DNA of 64,000 bases from Alteriqipengyuania flavescens (GCF_030406725.1 NZ_CP129107.1:1488001-1552000); one strand, 5' to 3'; positions 8,704 to 17,243 are shown, counted from the first letter of the stretch. The notes: generated by a model not told the origin, from the sequence alone. Program-made: numbers and translations.

Positions 8704-10000
8704 GGAAAGCGACCTCGTTGCGTTCGTAGCGCTCGAGGTCCGGCCCGACGAGGTGCTGGCGCACCTGTTCGCCCAGCAGCACGCCTTCGGCCCGGATCCG
8801 GTTGCGGCGCTGCTGGCTTTTCACCGGCGCGGCGGCATTTGCGAGCGTGTCCAGCATCACTTCCGAAGCGATCGGCGATGTCGCCACGCCGCTGCGGATC
8901 GAGCCGAAGCCGCGCTGGACGTAGTGGTTGAAATCGTCGCGCGCGGGGATGACCGGGCAATCCTCCACATCCTCCCCGCACACGTCCTTGCGCAGGTCGC
9001 GCCGCGCGATTTCCGTCGTGGCGGCACCCAGCCAGTGCAACGCGGTAATGGCGGTGAAGGGATCGTTGATGCCGGGCGACAGGGCGCGCAGGCCGATCTC
9101 GACCAGCTCGTCGATCAGGAACTGCGGGTCCTGGTCGGGCGTGCGCGTGGCGCCGAGGGTAAAACAGGCGCGGATCTTGTCCTCGATATCCTCCGGCTCG
9201 CAGCCTTCGACATCCATGATCGGCAGGTCGCGGTGGACGAAGTCACCGGTCCGCATCCGCAGCGAGAAGACCGCGTCGTTATCGCGCGCGATTTTGACGA
9301 GGTCGCCGAAATCGATCAGCTGGATATAGCCGGTGGCCCAGGCGCAAAGCGGCTTGCCCTCGCGCGGCGCGGTGGCATCGGAGAATTCGTTCTCGACCGG
9401 ATAGGCAGCGCGGATGTTGCCGAGCAGGCGCCGACCGATGCCTTCCAGCACCTTGTTCACGCGGATCGAGGACGGGATGTGATTGAGGAAGAACACCAGC
9501 ACCGCGACGCACAGCCCCATCAGGGCATAGGCAACCAGCAGCGACAGCTGCGGCGTGAAACCGGCGACCGCGGTGCCGACTCCCTCTATATTGGCTGCCG
9601 GCTCGTCCGCCCCGCGAACCGAGCGCAGGACGATGATTGCGTAGACGAAGCTGCCGATGAAGGTCGCGAGGCTCAGCTGGTTGCCTCGATCCTCCATGAA
9701 ATTAGTAAGCAGACGCGGGCCGTAATTGCCGCTGGCATAGGCGACGGCGGCGATGGTGATGGAAAAGACGGTCGAGGCGACGCCGATCATGCTGCCCGCC
9801 ATCACCGTCAGCATGTCCGCTGCGCCCTTGGGCCGGGACGGGACGATCCAACTGACATCGTTGAGGAATGCTGCCGCTCCCGACCGATCGAGCGTGATCA
9901 TGCCGAACGCCAGTGCGGCGGCAAGGATGCAGAACAGCGCCGGGTAGAACCAGTAATTGGCGTTCAGCCGGGACCAGAAAAACTTGATATCGGCAGTCAT
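8675..10000 (-). CDS. DUF2254 membrane protein (paralogue 1)
   Basis: A 441-residue DUF2254-type protein. Four N-terminal transmembrane segments (about residues 18-40, 60-85, 110-130, 150-172) precede a soluble C-terminal half. Conserved family features include ASTVFSITIAAVAYASGNYGPRLL in the second helix, with a polar FSIT motif, and EIGLRALSPGINDPFTA in the soluble part. The latter is the DUF2254 hallmark (ALSPG.NDP.TA). The biochemical role of the family is unknown. It overlaps its upstream paralogue by 4 bp (ATGA), so the two form a translationally coupled pair. It also overlaps the DMT transporter end to end. Confidence 0.87.
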   Translation of the reverse strand: MTADIKFFWSRLNANYWFYPALFCILAAALAFGMITLDRSGAAAFLNDVSWIVPSRPKGAADMLTVMAGSMIGVASTVFSITIAAVAYASGNYGPRLLTNFMEDRGNQLSLATFIGSFVYAIIVLRSVRGADEPAANIEGVGTAVAGFTPQLSLLVAYALMGLCVAVLVFFLNHIPSSIRVNKVLEGIGRRLLGNIRAAYPVENEFSDATAPREGKPLCAWATGYIQLIDFGDLVKIARDNDAVFSLRMRTGDFVHRDLPIMDVEGCEPEDIEDKIRACFTLGATRTPDQDPQFLIDELVEIGLRALSPGINDPFTAITALHWLGAATTEIARRDLRKDVCGEDVEDCPVIPARDDFNHYVQRGFGSIRSGVATSPIASEVMLDTLANAAAPVKSQQRRNRIRAEGVLLGEQVRQHLVGPDLERYERNEVAFLKKFGEEPA

Positions 10001-11337
10001 CGTTTCCCCTCGGTCGCCGGCCCGTCGCCGAAATAGCTTGCGAATGCCTTTGCTATGTCCGCGCGGTCCTTGTCCAGCTTGGCCTGGATCGTGGCATGGT
10101 CGCGCAGGTCCGTAGCCATGGTACGCATGAAATCCCCGAACTCGCCGTCGGGGTCCTCAGCATTGTCACGGTGCCACGCGGCGACGCGGCCGTAGTTGCG
10201 GATCATGTGGATGGAGACGGAGGGATAATCGGCCGCCGCCTGCCGGAATGCGGACAGCGGGCCTTCGAAGATGGAGCGGAAGTCCTGCCCGGGCAGTTCG
10301 AGCCAATCCTCTTCGCCCAGGCACGGGGTGCAACCCGCCGAAACCCAGGTCGACACCTGACTGCGCATCACCTTGGCCAGCTTGTCGGCGCAGGTGAGCG
10401 CGGTGTAGAAATCGTTGACTGCGGGCGAGAGCGCGCGGGCGCTGATTTCGACGAGCAGGCGGACCTGGAAGACGAGGCCCTGGCTGTCCGAGCGGAACGG
10501 CCCGATGGGTATGACGCGCTTCAGCTCGTCCTCGTCGAACGGGGCGTCCGCGCGCAGCAGAGGATCGCCTTTCATCACGTGCTGGCCGGGCGCGGCCTCC
10601 ACCCGCACGCGCATGTTGCGCCCTGCGAAGCGCTTGACGAGGAGGTCGGTATCCACCCCTTCGATATAGCCTTCGCGCGGGGCGGACAGCGTCTGTTGCC
10701 ACTGCGTATCGCGGGCGGGGATGCTGGCGAGATCTATCGTCCGGCTGGCTGCGTCCACGCCGAGGTTGTCGACCGACCTGTCGCCGAACATCGTTCGGCC
10801 CAGATCGTGCAGCGCGACCGCCAGCATCGCCAGGTTGATCGCCTGCAACACCGCGACGTAGCCGACGATGAGGAAGGGGACCTCAACGTACTCCATCTCC
10901 GCGTCGACGGAGAGCATGGCCATGAGCGAGGCGATCAGCGTGAAGGATAGGCCGGCCAGGCTGGTGCGCGTCAGGCGGCGTTCCAGCCACCGATCTATCA
11001 GGCGCACGCCGAGGTTGCTGGCTGCCATGCTCAGCACGATCAGCGTGATCGAGAAATAGAGCGTGATGAAAGCGGCGTTGACGCCGGTCGCCACGCCGAG
11101 GAAATCCTTGGCCGTATCGGCGCTCGCCGCGGTCGCAAGCCCGTGGTCGAGGAGCCACGTCGCACCGCCGTGCCGGTCGAGATAGAGCACGACCAGCGTG
11201 ATCGGAATCGATCCGATCACCGCCAGCACCGCGAGCGACCAGTAGCTCTGGACCACGCGGTGCCAGATCCAGCCCGGCCACCCGCCGGCGATGTTCGTGC
11301 CCTTCATTTCGCTGTGTTTTCCCCGGTTAGCCCGCAT
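9997..11337 (-). CDS. DUF2254 membrane protein (paralogue 2)
   Basis: A 446-residue protein with the same architecture as its downstream neighbour: N-terminal helices, the polar second-helix motif ITLYFSITLIVLSMAASNLG, then a soluble C-terminal half with the hallmark EISARALSPAVNDFYTALT. Within that half, a stretch around PGQHVMKGDPLLRAD resembles a biotinyl/lipoyl-like hammerhead. Start may be 11337 or the internal ATG at 11307 (MKGTNIAGG); neither has a strong ribosome-binding site. Function unknown. It lies back to back with the decayed rhodopsin locus, with about 120 bp between them. Confidence 0.85.
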   Translation of the reverse strand: MRANRGKHSEMKGTNIAGGWPGWIWHRVVQSYWSLAVLAVIGSIPITLVVLYLDRHGGATWLLDHGLATAASADTAKDFLGVATGVNAAFITLYFSITLIVLSMAASNLGVRLIDRWLERRLTRTSLAGLSFTLIASLMAMLSVDAEMEYVEVPFLIVGYVAVLQAINLAMLAVALHDLGRTMFGDRSVDNLGVDAASRTIDLASIPARDTQWQQTLSAPREGYIEGVDTDLLVKRFAGRNMRVRVEAAPGQHVMKGDPLLRADAPFDEDELKRVIPIGPFRSDSQGLVFQVRLLVEISARALSPAVNDFYTALTCADKLAKVMRSQVSTWVSAGCTPCLGEEDWLELPGQDFRSIFEGPLSAFRQAAADYPSVSIHMIRNYGRVAAWHRDNAEDPDGEFGDFMRTMATDLRDHATIQAKLDKDRADIAKAFASYFGDGPATEGKR

Positions 11338-11456
11338 TCCGTGGCGGGAACTAAACCCCTGGGGCGGCCTTAGGTTTCGGCGCGGAGCAGGGGACTGGGC
11401 AGGCCGAGCGCGATGAGACCGTTAGCCGATAACGGATCGTGCCAGGAGTTTTGCCA

Positions 11457-11938
11457 ATGACTACAGAACCCGCAATCTTGGGCGCCCAGGCGGTGCTGGG
11501 GAATATCGAAAACCTCGTCCCGCTTACCAGCGGCCAGTATACCATGGGCTCGCTGATCCTGATGGTCAGCTACGGCGCCCATTTCGCCTTCATCCTCTAT
11601 TTCATCATGTCCAGCTTCCAGCTGGCCCCGCGCTATCGCATCGTGCCGATCATGTCCGCCATCGTGATGGCGAGCGCCGGGCGGTCCGGCAGCTGCTTTT
11701 CAGCATCGCCGACATCTCGACCAAGTTGCTCTACGGCGTGATCCTGAGCCGCTATGTCCTGCGTCGCAGCGCGCTGGAAGGCTATGTCCCGGCAGCAGAA
11801 GCGCTGGAGACCAGCCCGCTCGGCAGCAAAGGTCGCCAGCGCCCGGGGCGACTGACACCTTGGCAGCAACGCCTGCCCGCAACGAAAGGTGGCCTGTCCC
11901 GATGGGGCGGGCCGTCTTTTCGCGTGGCTGGCCTGTAG
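11457..11938 (+). pseudogene. microbial rhodopsin remnant with internal out-of-frame deletion
   Basis: The two ends of a type I rhodopsin are joined without the middle. From ATG 11457 (CAGGAG 11 bp upstream) the frame reads an N-terminal segment and helix A (SYGAHFAFILYFIMSS), then APRYRIVPIMSAIVMASAG at the start of helix B. From about 11681, in a different frame, it resumes with helix G: VRQLLFSIADISTKLLYGVI. The lysine codon at 11723-11725 is the expected retinal Schiff-base lysine (compare D-x-x-x-K in bacteriorhodopsin helix G). About five helices are missing, including helix C with the residues that define pump type. The unshifted frame soon becomes nonsense. The surviving N-terminal part resembles the Na+/Cl- pump clade more than proteorhodopsin, but that is a weak inference. 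The product cannot be a working rhodopsin. Confidence 0.85.
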
Positions 11939-12686
11939 CGTTGCTGGCCGTGTGCATAGCCGTCTCGCTGGTCGGGACGGGGGCTGCCATCGCCATGGGG
12001 CTTGCGCTGTTCCTGGCGGGCTTCGCCCACGGCGCGGGCGACGAGCAGGCCGGCACGCTGCGGCCCTTCGCCCTCGCGCCGGCAGCCGCCTATGTCGTGG
12101 CGGGCCTTGCCGTCGCGGCCCTGTTCCTGGCGCTGCCGCTTGCCGGGCTGACGCTTTTCCTGCTGCTGTCGCTGTGGCACTTCGCCCGCTCCGGGCGCGC
12201 TGACGCGATAGACCGCGCCGCTTTCGCGTGCCTTGCGGTGGGCGGCAGCGCGCTGTTGCGGATGGACGAGAGACGTCTTCCGTGTTCGCAGCCCTGCTTG
12301 GCACGATCCCGCCGCGTGGCTGGGTGCTTGCGCTGGCCGCAACCGGCGCGGCGGGCCTCGCGCTTTCAGTCGCTACCGTCGTGCGCGGGCGTTTCGGTCC
12401 GGCGCTTTCGGCCACGCTGGTGGCAGTCGCGCTGCTGCATCCCGCCCTCGCGGTGGGCTTCGCCTTTGCCGTCGGCCATGCGTTTCCGCTGCAGGGATCG
12501 CAGATCCGTCGCTACGGCTGGCGCGATGTGGTCGCGGCGCAGGGCCCGACGGCTTCGATTGCGCTGCTCGGCGCGCTAGCGATGGCGGCAGTGGTGTTGT
12601 CGAGCCACTTGCCGCTGCCGTGGGCGGCCGCGCTGGCTTTCGGCATGGCCACCCCGCACATGCTGAGCGAGCGGCTGGAGCGCTAG
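11902..12686 (+). pseudogene. blh: Blh-type beta-carotene 15,15'-dioxygenase, frameshifted
   Basis: Brp/Blh proteins are membrane iron enzymes that split beta-carotene into two retinal molecules for rhodopsin. Frame 1 starts at ATG 11902. It carries hydrophobic helices with the iron-binding histidine motifs AGFAHGAGDEQ and LSLWHFARSG, and runs to GGSALLRMDE. The frame then breaks at 12268-12272, where GAGAGA replaces an expected GAGA. A second frame continues with TSSVFAALLGTIPPRGW, the histidine motif LLHPALAVGFAFAVGHAFP, and ATPHMLSERLER to the stop at 12686. Removing the two extra bases restores one frame. Taken with the adjacent rhodopsin deletion, true decay is more likely than a sequencing error, though an error is not excluded. 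Confidence 0.82.
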
Positions 12687-12688
12687 CC

Positions 12689-12973
12689 TCAGACCGGCAG
12701 GTAAAAGCCCCACAGCCCGTTAGAGAATTCGGTCGCAGCAAAGGCGAAGCGGCGCTCGCCCGCCATTACGTAATAGGTCGGCACCATCCGGCGCTCGGCG
12801 CGCAGCGGATCGCGCAGTTCCGCGCTGACGCCCGTCGCGATCCAGTCAGCGGCCCACAGGTCGCACGGCCATTCTGCCAGCATCTCGCCCTCGGTAACGG
12901 AGCCCGAGAATTCCCAGCCCCGCGCCCGGTTCCAGCGCCGCGCGCGATACCGCGCACCCAGTTCCTTCAGCAT
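12689..12973 (-). CDS. conserved-looking hypothetical protein
   Basis: A 94-residue protein starting at ATG 12973, 4 bp after the nadA stop, so it is probably the last gene of a nadA transcript. The sequence is rich in W, R and E (RARRWNRARGWEFSG, GMEG-type turn, LWAADWIATG, FSNGLWGFYLPV) and has no signal peptide or membrane segment. No family is recognised. Its close spacing and termination 3 bp from the blh remnant argue that the frame is real. Confidence 0.55.
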   Translation of the reverse strand: MLKELGARYRARRWNRARGWEFSGSVTEGEMLAEWPCDLWAADWIATGVSAELRDPLRAERRMVPTYYVMAGERRFAFAATEFSNGLWGFYLPV

Positions 12974-12977
12974 CGGA

Positions 12978-13964
12978 TCATGCCCGGCCCAGGTCGCCCT
13001 TGCCGATGGTGCCGCTCGCCATCTCCAGCATCTTGTCGAGGCTCTGCCGCGCTTTCAGGCGCAGGCCTTCCTCGATCTCGATGCGCGGCTCCAGGTCGCG
13101 CAGGGCGGTGTAGAGCTTCTCCATCGTGTTGAGCGCCATGTAGGGGCAGATGTTGCAGTTGCAGTTGCCGTCCGCGCCGGGCGCGCCGATGAAATTCTTC
13201 TCCGGCAGCGCCTTTTCCATCTGGTGGATGATGTGCGGTTCGGTCGCCACGATCAGCGTGTCGCCGGGGAAGGTCTTGGCGAACTGCAGGATGCCGCTGG
13301 TCGAACCGACATAGTCGGCGTGGTCGACCACGTGCGGGGGGCATTCGGGATGCGCGGCGACGGGTGCGTCAGGATGCTGCTGCTTCAGTTTCAGCAGCTC
13401 GCTCTCACTGAAGGCTTCGTGCACGATGCACACGCCCGGCCACAGGAGCATGTCGCGGTTGTACTTGCGGTTGAGATAACCGCCCAGATGCCGGTCCGGC
13501 CCGAAGATGATCGGCTGGTCTTCCGGGATCTGCTCCAGGATCGTCTCGGCGCTGGAGGAGGTGACGATCACGTCGCTGAGCGCTTTCACCTCGGTCGAAC
13601 AGTTGATGTAGGTGAGTGCGATGTGATCGGGATGCGCTTCGCGGAAGGCGCGGAACTTGTCGGGCGGGCAGCTGTCCTCCAGGCTGCAGCCGGCGTCCAT
13701 GTCGGGCAGGACGACGATCTTTTCGGGGCTGAGGATCTTGGCGGTGTCGGCCATGAACTTCACGCCGCAAAAGGCGATCACTTCCGCATCGGTCGCCGCC
13801 GCCTTGCGCGAGAGTTCCAGGCTGTCGCCCACGAAGTCGGCAATGTCCTGGATTTCCGGCTTCTGGTAATAATGCGCCAGGATCACAGCGTTGCGGTCCT
13901 TGCGCAGGCGGTCGATTTCCTCGCGCAGGTCCGCGCCCGTGGGAAGCTTGGTTTCGGCAGTCAT
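12978..13964 (-). CDS. nadA: quinolinate synthase NadA
   Basis: A 328-residue cytosolic [4Fe-4S] enzyme that condenses iminoaspartate with dihydroxyacetone phosphate to make quinolinate for NAD. Recognisable motifs: ILAHYYQKPEIQDIADFVGD (about residues 28-47), FCGVKFMADTAKIL with the first cluster cysteine, YINCSTEVKAL, HPECPP with the second cysteine, and NCNCNICPYMALNTMEKL with the third in the C-terminal part. Length fits the family. nadB and nadC are not in the window. The 94-residue gene follows closely. Confidence 0.96.
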   Translation of the reverse strand: MTAETKLPTGADLREEIDRLRKDRNAVILAHYYQKPEIQDIADFVGDSLELSRKAAATDAEVIAFCGVKFMADTAKILSPEKIVVLPDMDAGCSLEDSCPPDKFRAFREAHPDHIALTYINCSTEVKALSDVIVTSSSAETILEQIPEDQPIIFGPDRHLGGYLNRKYNRDMLLWPGVCIVHEAFSESELLKLKQQHPDAPVAAHPECPPHVVDHADYVGSTSGILQFAKTFPGDTLIVATEPHIIHQMEKALPEKNFIGAPGADGNCNCNICPYMALNTMEKLYTALRDLEPRIEIEEGLRLKARQSLDKMLEMASGTIGKGDLGRA

Positions 13965-14034
13965 AATCTCGTCCCGTCTGGCCCGCTGTTCGGGCCTCTA
14001 TAGCCAAAACGGGGCAGGAGGCGAGCAGGTTCCG

Positions 14035-14150
14035 CTACATCGTGAATCCGGGCGGCAGGAAGGCTTCCATCGACCGCTCCGCCCCCGGCGTGCCTGCGAT
14101 CAGGCTCTCGGTCACCCCGATGCCGAGGGGGCTGTAGGCGATCGTCAGGA
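14035..14150 (-). pseudogene. possible C-terminal remnant of an unidentified protein
   Basis: Read leftwards, this stretch encodes TIAYSPLGIGVTESLIAG, then PGAERSMEAFLPPGF and a stop at 14035-14037. It has no start codon or upstream coding sequence. Composition and codon use look protein-like. It may be the tail of a gene whose front has been lost between nadA and the MBL hydrolase. No family is recognised. Confidence 0.3.
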
Positions 14151-14177
14151 AAGGTTAGCGAAGAGGGTCTGCGCGAG

Positions 14178-15047
14178 TCAATTCGTGCGCCAGACCTCGC
14201 CGTCGCGGGCCACTTCGCCGCGGTTTTCCAGGTCGATCAGGTGGGCTTTCACACTCATCCCGGCAGCGGGATAGAGGCGCTTGTCGAGGCCCCTGTACAT
14301 CAGCGGCACCAGCGCGCGGATCGTGCGCGCTTCCTCGTCCAGCAGGCGCAGGATCTGGCGTTCGCGCTGGCGGCGGTGGCCGACCATACCGCGCACCAGC
14401 TGGCGCGGCTTGTCCACTTGCGGGCCGTGGGCGGGATAATAGACCCGGTCCTCGCGCGCGTAGAGCTTTTCGAGGCTGCGCATGTAGGCGGCCATGTCGC
14501 CATCGGGCGGGGCGACGACGCTGGTCGACCAGCCCATCACGTGGTCGCCGGTGAACAGCGCGCCGCTTTCCTCCAGCGCGAAGCACAGGTGGTTGGATGT
14601 GTGGCCGGGCGTGTGGACCGCTGTGAGGGTCCAGCCCGCACCGGTCATCGCCTCGCCATCCTCCAGCACTCGGTCTGGCGCGTAGGTTTCGTCGAACGGA
14701 GCATCGGCGCGCGGGCCGCTGTCATCGAGGACCAGCGGCGCGCAGCCGACCACCGGCGCCCCGGTCAATGCCGACAGGGGCCGGGCGGCGGGCGAATGGT
14801 CGCGGTGGGTGTGGGTGCACATGATCGCCGCGACGTGCCCATCGCCGATCGCATTCTCCAGCGCGGCAAGATGCTCCGTCGTGACCGGGCCGGGGTCGAT
14901 CACCGCAAGGCTGTCGCCGTTGCCGACGAGGTAGGTCTGCGTGCCGGTATAGGTATAGGGCGAGGGATTGTCCGCCAGCACGCGGCGTACCAGCGGCTCC
15001 AGCTGCTCGACCTTGCCGGTCGGCCACGGTTTGGGTGGTCCCTTCAT
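14178..15047 (-). CDS. MBL-fold metallo-hydrolase (LACTB2-like)
   Basis: A 289-residue metallo-beta-lactamase-fold hydrolase. The zinc-binding signature is CTHTHRDHSPAARPL (about residues 77-91). Later ligands are in VHTPGHTSNHLCF (H at about 145), FTGDHVMGW (metal-bridging D) and YYPAHGPQV (last H). The C-terminal part (VGHRRQRERQILRLL, then a winged-helix-like stretch ending AHLIDLENRGEVARDG) matches the LACTB2/GloB-related domain. Substrates of this group vary (thioesters, nucleic acids, N-acyl compounds), so no specific reaction is assigned. It is divergent from glpK. Confidence 0.88.
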   Translation of the reverse strand: MKGPPKPWPTGKVEQLEPLVRRVLADNPSPYTYTGTQTYLVGNGDSLAVIDPGPVTTEHLAALENAIGDGHVAAIMCTHTHRDHSPAARPLSALTGAPVVGCAPLVLDDSGPRADAPFDETYAPDRVLEDGEAMTGAGWTLTAVHTPGHTSNHLCFALEESGALFTGDHVMGWSTSVVAPPDGDMAAYMRSLEKLYAREDRVYYPAHGPQVDKPRQLVRGMVGHRRQRERQILRLLDEEARTIRALVPLMYRGLDKRLYPAAGMSVKAHLIDLENRGEVARDGEVWRTN

Positions 15048-15139
15048 TACGTGGGGGGATATGGAGGCCGAGTTGCCGCTTGTCGAGCGGCGCGCCGCCG
15101 CGCTAGGCCGCTGCGAGAGGTTTTTGTAGGAGCGCGCCG

Positions 15140-16615
15140 ATGTCCGATCCGCTGATCCTGGTGCTGGATGCCGGGACCACGTCCACGAGAGCGATGCTGT
15201 TCGATCCGCAAGGCCAGCTGCACCACGTCTCGCAGGCCGAAATTACCCAGCATTACCCGCGCGATGGCTGGGTGGAGCACGATGCGGGCGAAATCTGGCA
15301 AGCGACGCTCGCCTGCGCGCAGGAATGCGTCGAGTGGGCGGACGGCAACGACCGGATCGCCTGTATCGGCATCACCAACCAGCGCGAAACCGTGGTCGCC
15401 TGGGACACCTCCAGCGGCGAGCCGCTCGCCCGCGCCATCGTGTGGCAGGACCGACGCACCACCAATTTCTGCGCCGAGTTGAAGGACCAGGGCCACGAGG
15501 ACGAGGTCCAGCGCCGCACCGGCCTGCTGCTCGATCCCTATTTCTCCGGCACCAAGATGCGCTGGCTGCTGCACAATGTCGACGCGGTGAAGGCTGCGGC
15601 GGACGCGGGCAGGCTGGCGCTGGGAACGGTCGAAAGCTGGCTGGTGTGGAAACTGAGCGGCGGCGCGGCGCACGTGACCGACGCCAGCAACGCCAGCCGC
15701 ACGCTGCTGATGCCGCTGGACGGCGGTGACTGGGCGCAGGACCTGTGCGATCTGATGGACGTGCCGCGCGCCGCGCTTCCGCGGATCGTCGACAACGCGG
15801 GCGCGCTTGCCGAGACCGCGCCGCGGCATTTCGGCACCGCGATCCCGATTACCGGCCTCGTCGGCGACCAGCAGGGGGCAACGATCGGGCAGGGCTGCCT
15901 GTCGCCGGGGGAGACCAAGGCGACATACGGCACCGGGGCCTTCATCCTCGCCAACCACGGCACCACCGTGCCGCAATCGCGCCACCGCCTGCTCGGCACG
16001 GTGCTCTACCAGCACGAGGGGGAGCGGACCTATGCGCTGGAAGGCGCGGTGTTCGTCGCCGGAAGCCTCATCCAGTGGCTGCGCGACGGGCTCGGCATCA
16101 TCGACAAGGCTGCGGATACGGAACGGCTCGCCGCATCGGTGGAGGGGGACAGCAGGGTTGTGATCGTCCCCGCGCTCGCCGGCCTCGGCGCGCCCTACTG
16201 GCGGCCGGAGGCACGCGGGGTTATCTCCGGCCTCTCGTTCAGCACCGGCCGCGCGCATATCGCCCGGGCCGCGCTGGAGGCGATGGCCCACCAGACGCGC
16301 GATCTCGCCGAGGCCTTCGCCGCCGACGGGGCGGAATGGACCAGGCTGCGGATCGACGGCGGGATGAGCGCGAACGACTGGATGGCGCGCGACATCGCCG
16401 GCCTGCTCGGCATTCCGGTGGAACGGCCGGGCTTGGTCGAAACGACGGCGTTGGGTGCGGCGATGCTGGCGGCGGTCGGCGCGGGGCTGCACGCGGACTT
16501 GCAGGGGGCCTATGCGGCGATGGGCGGCACGCGCACCGTGTTCGAACCGGCGATGGACGAAGACATCAGGAAAGCGCGACTGGACCGCTGGGGCTTGGCC
16601 CTCGCGGCGAGCTAA
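15140..16615 (+). CDS. glpK: glycerol kinase GlpK
   Basis: A 491-residue cytosolic FGGY kinase that phosphorylates glycerol to sn-glycerol 3-phosphate. It starts with the phosphate-1 motif LVLDAGTTSTRAMLFD. It carries ITNQRETVVAWD (glycerol-binding R-E pair), VWQDRRTTNFC, LLLDPYFSGTKMRWLL, GLVGDQQGATIGQGC (catalytic D) and KATYGTGAFILANHG. Near the C-terminus is the adenosine motif LRIDGGMSANDWMARDIAG. Length fits the family. No glpD, glpF or regulator lies beside it. The stop overlaps the convergent DUF1465 gene by 4 bp. Confidence 0.96.
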   Translation: MSDPLILVLDAGTTSTRAMLFDPQGQLHHVSQAEITQHYPRDGWVEHDAGEIWQATLACAQECVEWADGNDRIACIGITNQRETVVAWDTSSGEPLARAIVWQDRRTTNFCAELKDQGHEDEVQRRTGLLLDPYFSGTKMRWLLHNVDAVKAAADAGRLALGTVESWLVWKLSGGAAHVTDASNASRTLLMPLDGGDWAQDLCDLMDVPRAALPRIVDNAGALAETAPRHFGTAIPITGLVGDQQGATIGQGCLSPGETKATYGTGAFILANHGTTVPQSRHRLLGTVLYQHEGERTYALEGAVFVAGSLIQWLRDGLGIIDKAADTERLAASVEGDSRVVIVPALAGLGAPYWRPEARGVISGLSFSTGRAHIARAALEAMAHQTRDLAEAFAADGAEWTRLRIDGGMSANDWMARDIAGLLGIPVERPGLVETTALGAAMLAAVGAGLHADLQGAYAAMGGTRTVFEPAMDEDIRKARLDRWGLALAAS

Positions 16616-17079
16616 AGCGCGGCGATCGAGGCTTCTAGCCGCTGGCGCAGGCGTTCGATCGCGGGCGGCTGCATGGCGAAGCGTTCGCGCCACGCGGCGT
16701 CCAGCCGCTCGATCCGCTGGTAGAAGCGCTGCGTTTCGGCGACCAGTGTCACGATCCGCACCGGCAGTGCGGCCAGCTGCTGGCGGTCGCCATCGGGCTG
16801 CCGCTTCGCCAGCCGGCCGTGGCGACGCAGCTGGAACTCGCTCATCTCGCCGTTGAAATAGGCCCGCTGGTTGAGCAGCCAGGCGAGCGCATGCATCATC
16901 CGCGTGGTGCAGCGCAGCGCCTCGCACGACAGGGCGATGCGGGCGAAATCCTCGTCCTCCGCCGCCGCATCGATCCGGCCCGACAGGTCGAAGGCCGCGC
17001 GCACGCGGTCGGCCAGTTCGAGCCCTTCCTCGTACAGCGCCTCCACGATGGGCGCGTTGATATCCGCATGATCCCGCAT
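16612..17079 (-). CDS. DUF1465 family protein
   Basis: A 155-residue cytosolic, mainly helical protein of the alphaproteobacterial DUF1465 family. The recognised core is IVEALYEEGLELADRVRAAF at the start, then ARIALSCEALRCTTRMMHAL and AWLLNQRAYFNGEMSE (about residues 46-80). The C-terminal half is a charged helical segment. The family has been linked to regulation in Caulobacter-type bacteria, but no activity is assigned here. Start ATG 17079. Confidence 0.82.
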   Translation of the reverse strand: MRDHADINAPIVEALYEEGLELADRVRAAFDLSGRIDAAAEDEDFARIALSCEALRCTTRMMHALAWLLNQRAYFNGEMSEFQLRRHGRLAKRQPDGDRQQLAALPVRIVTLVAETQRFYQRIERLDAAWRERFAMQPPAIERLRQRLEASIAAL

Positions 17080-17176
17080 TGCGAGCGTTCGCTAAACCCG
17101 CGCGGCCACCCGCGTCCAGCGCCTGTCCCGGTCATCCCCATGCCATTTCGGGACTGTCGCGATTCGGGACTCTCTT

Positions 17177-17198
17177 GTTTCGTGAAGCCGCCTCCGCG
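17177..17198. repeat. inverted-repeat element, left copy 1
   Basis: The 22-bp stretch beginning GTTTCGTGAAGCCGCCTCCG is the reverse complement of the right-hand copy ending at 17470. It lies in a non-coding gap between the DUF1465 and DUF465 genes. It is a partial copy of the same unit as left copy 2. Confidence 0.7.
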
Positions 17199-17216
17199 CG
17201 TAATCCTTCTTCCTCA

Positions 17217-17243
17217 TGAAGCCGCCTCCGCGGCTTCGTCCTC
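17217..17243. repeat. inverted-repeat element, left copy 2
   Basis: A 27-bp copy (starting TGAAGCCGCCTCCGCGGCTT) matches the reverse complement of 17438-17466 apart from its first bases. It includes the internal CCGCGG palindrome and a GAAGCC/GGCTTC self-complementary core, so it can form its own hairpin. Together the copies look like a small intergenic repeat family in a gap of about 400 bp that otherwise holds no gene. Confidence 0.7.

Noticed and set aside
11726-11938. Independent short gene starting at TTG after the rhodopsin lysine
   Set aside because: It is the tail of the rhodopsin remnant in its original frame. The TTG follows the lysine codon by chance and has no ribosome-binding site.
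12228-12686. Second half of blh as a separate 152-residue gene
   Set aside because: Its first residues are out-of-frame reading of the upstream half. The family match begins only at the frameshift, so it is part of one broken gene.
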